Part shown: piece after piece, positions 62,141-64,000 of the stretch | Position numbering within the stretch: position 1 is the first letter of the stretch | How the letters are laid out: each line of letters starts with the position of its first letter | Assembly: GCA_003427395.1 (NCBI GenBank) | Contig: BFEA01000083.1 | Span: forward strand, 2,106,526-2,170,525 | Source: Chara braunii | Lineage: Eukaryota; Streptophyta; Charophyceae; Charales; Characeae | DNA: 64,000 nucleotides | Reading direction: 5' to 3' | Program-made: the position numbers and the translations under genes | Notes under the pieces: model-generated | Database searches by the model: none | What the model was told of the DNA's origin: nothing | The model's input: only the letters and a program-made list of their open reading frames with translations

Positions 62141-62933
62141 TACACAAACCAGCCCACATCCTTCCATTTAGCTAGCAGACTTTCAACCCTAGGATCTGAC
62201 TAATTTTTCCTTTTTATTCCTCCACCTTCTTTGACACTTTTGGGCCTTATATAATCTTCTTATACAACAAGTAAGATACTAACCCACAGATCTCTATTAG
62301 ACACAATATAAACATTAAGAGTAACAGGCATATCTTTCTATCAGGAGACGCAGACTGCGAAACCACAGGAGGATCAGGTACACGTGGTACCTCACGGGGC
62401 CCTTGTTGGTGAGGCATGGGAAAACGGTCAGCTGCCTCTCTTGAGACAGTGGGTAAGGGTTATGATGCGGGCGACTAGGCAGCTCGAAGCGTGGTGGAGA
62501 TTCTCCGTAATGCCTAATAAGCCATTTCATCAGGGTCTGGGGTATGCATGCACCTCTCCTCTCGACACCTCCTTGCCCTCATTCCTTCGTCCTTTTCTTT
62601 TAGTCCTTCATCATCTTTTTTCCACTCCTCCCTTTGTCTGGTCAAGTCCACAGGCCTTTCAGGCGCCTTACCTTGTCTGTCGCCTCTTCCTCTACCAGTT
62701 CCGGTCCCACGGCCCTTAGGTGCAATATTCGTTAACTCTTAGTATAAGTAGGACAATTGTACTTATGTGTATTTAATCCCTTTTCTACACTTAATTTATT
62801 TGGAACAACTATTATTTCCCAGTTACCATATTTCTACAAAAATCTTAACCAATTTTCGTTTTTTCTGTTTGTTGTTCAGCCAGGATCTTGCCTTACCCGA
62901 GTTCGTTCACTAAGGACCTCGGCTAGAAACGAG
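62141..62933 (-). other. Leader between primer-binding site and first ORF
   Basis: About 800 bases of untranslated leader by position. No conserved ORF or recognised element is seen. Confidence 0.5.
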
Positions 62934-62952
62934 ATCCTCGGCAACGGCGCCA
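62934..62952 (-). promoter_or_regulatory. Primer-binding site, tRNA-Asp type
   Basis: The minus strand reads TGGCGCCGTTGCCGAGGA, two bases after the LTR end. It matches the complement of the plant tRNA-Asp 3' end (as used by Athila-type elements) at 17 of 18 positions, as recalled. It fixes the orientation and marks the neighbouring LTR as the 5' one. Confidence 0.85.
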
Positions 62953-62954
62953 CC

Positions 62955-63503
62955 TGTCGCGCGCGGCGGTCCCACACCCAGACGCAGAGTAAATTTTTGT
63001 GTCGGACCTCACGGTCGTGTCACGCAGGAGTCTCCTTTGTCGCCTTTACTAAAACACCACTCCGACCATGCGCGCGTGTTATACCTCTCGCGACTCCCTA
63101 CGACAGGTTAGGGATCCCGCGAGGTACAACAGTACCTCCACCTGCGGGAGCTGTCACCATCCCTTAGGTGGGCGTATCCCTGCTGAGCTACTGACCCACG
63201 TGCGAAGGGTTTTACATGCAATCGCAGAGGTAGGCCAACCGAGGGCGTTTTCTCGATCGCCGTAGCATAGGCATACGCGAGGTAGAACGCCTGAAGACTG
63301 ACCCGTATGTCGAGCCCCGAGGTGGTAACTCTCTGGACCGACTATCTAATCAGGTCGACTTCTCGGACAGTCTTCCAATGTCTCAACGTTTACTTTGCTC
63401 ATCATGTGAGAATGCCAGGATTGATCCTTTTGTAGTCTCCTATTCTGTCAAACAGAAGCCTAGACAAATGACTTTCCGAGCCCGACCAACTACGATCCCA
63501 TTC

Positions 63504-63574
<71 letters not shown>

Positions 63575-64000
63575 GTATGTATGTAAATGAGGGGAGCTGA
63601 CTGAGCGGTGGACCTCACTTTCATGATTGTCGTGTCCCTTTGCCCAAATATCTCAGACGATCCCAAATTCAGAAGACAACACAATGTCCAACACCTGTGC
63701 AGATGCAACAAAATCACATACACACATATAGATGCAGACACAGAATGCGCTACAAGCGTCAACCTTTAACTCAGTTATAGCAAGTCACTCACGCCCCAAA
63801 ACCTTGAAAACAACATTCCTTCCTAAACCTGACTCCTTTTACCCCAGCCCTTCACATTTTCAAAGACCTGTGAGTGTGATTTGGACAAATTTAGGTGTAG
63901 ATACAAGAGGAAGATTTATCTGTTCCCTTCTTAGGTCTTGTCTTAGGTGTGGGTATCAAGCCATGTGGAAGTTGAGTCGGAATTATACCGACCTGTTATC
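62955..64000 (-). mobile_element. 5' LTR of the large element, cut by the window end
   Basis: Matches 34054-35050 base for base apart from scattered substitutions, a deletion of about 20 bases near 63377, and an expanded (TA)n at 63507-63571. The terminal TG lies two bases from the primer-binding site. If it equals the 3' LTR in length, about 1.7 kb remain outside the window. Confidence 0.9.
63507..63571. repeat. (TA)n microsatellite inside the 5' LTR
   Basis: About 32 TA units where the other LTR has a short TATATATA box. Confidence 0.97.

Overview
This 64-kb window is draft eukaryotic nuclear DNA made almost entirely of repeats. There are long (TTA)n/(TAA)n, (GA)n/(CT)n and (GT)n tracts, several minisatellites, decayed Ty3/gypsy retrotransposons, two U6 snRNA retropseudogenes of the plant type, one 280-base gap and five single-N calls. 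No intact host gene could be established. The plant-like U6 3' end, a tRNA-Asp-type primer-binding site and the style of the pol proteins point to the streptophyte lineage. From memory the pol fragments resemble those of the charophyte alga Chara; that is unchecked inference.

Layout. 1-6807: modular repeats with (TTA)n tracts, then a purine-rich stretch and a plus-strand LTR (about 5008-6807). I read this as the 3' end of a large element that runs off the left edge. 6808-20100: dispersed and tandem repeats, a long pyrimidine-rich tract (15-18.6 kb), two opposed U6 retropseudogenes and a few doubtful short ORFs. 20.5-21.5 kb: minus-strand gypsy integrase remnant. 22-25 kb: gap and an array of an iterated 26-bp motif. 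26.4-28.3 kb: minus-strand gypsy relic with protease fused directly to integrase. 28.3-29.8 kb: minisatellites. 29.8-33.3 kb: a second minus-strand gypsy pol relic (protease, reverse transcriptase, RNase H, start of integrase).

34.05-64 kb is best explained as one very large minus-strand LTR retrotransposon. Its 3' LTR is at about 34054-36815, and a roughly 11-kb tail of repeated modules with (TAA)n tracts lies at 36.9-48 kb. A 593-codon gag-like ORF follows at 51.6-53.35 kb, then pol (integrase, RNase H, RT, protease) at 53.7-58.5 kb and gag with a CCHC knuckle at 58.5-60.4 kb. Between gag and the primer-binding site is a tandemly duplicated pair of unknown ORFs (60.6-62.1 kb). The primer-binding site is at 62934-62952, and the 5' LTR starts at 62955 and leaves the window. 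The two LTRs match at roughly 97% over the first 430 bp. The inverted copy at 1-6807 shows the same module-then-LTR order, which suggests that the module array belongs to the element.

The large element is dead. Its gag-pol carries at least 17 in-frame TAA/TAG codons and no premature TGA, although the catalytic motifs survive. The pattern fits C-to-T change at CpA dinucleotides. Each repeat module carries, antisense to the element, a conserved exon-like reading frame that ends at a splice-donor-like GTAAGT.
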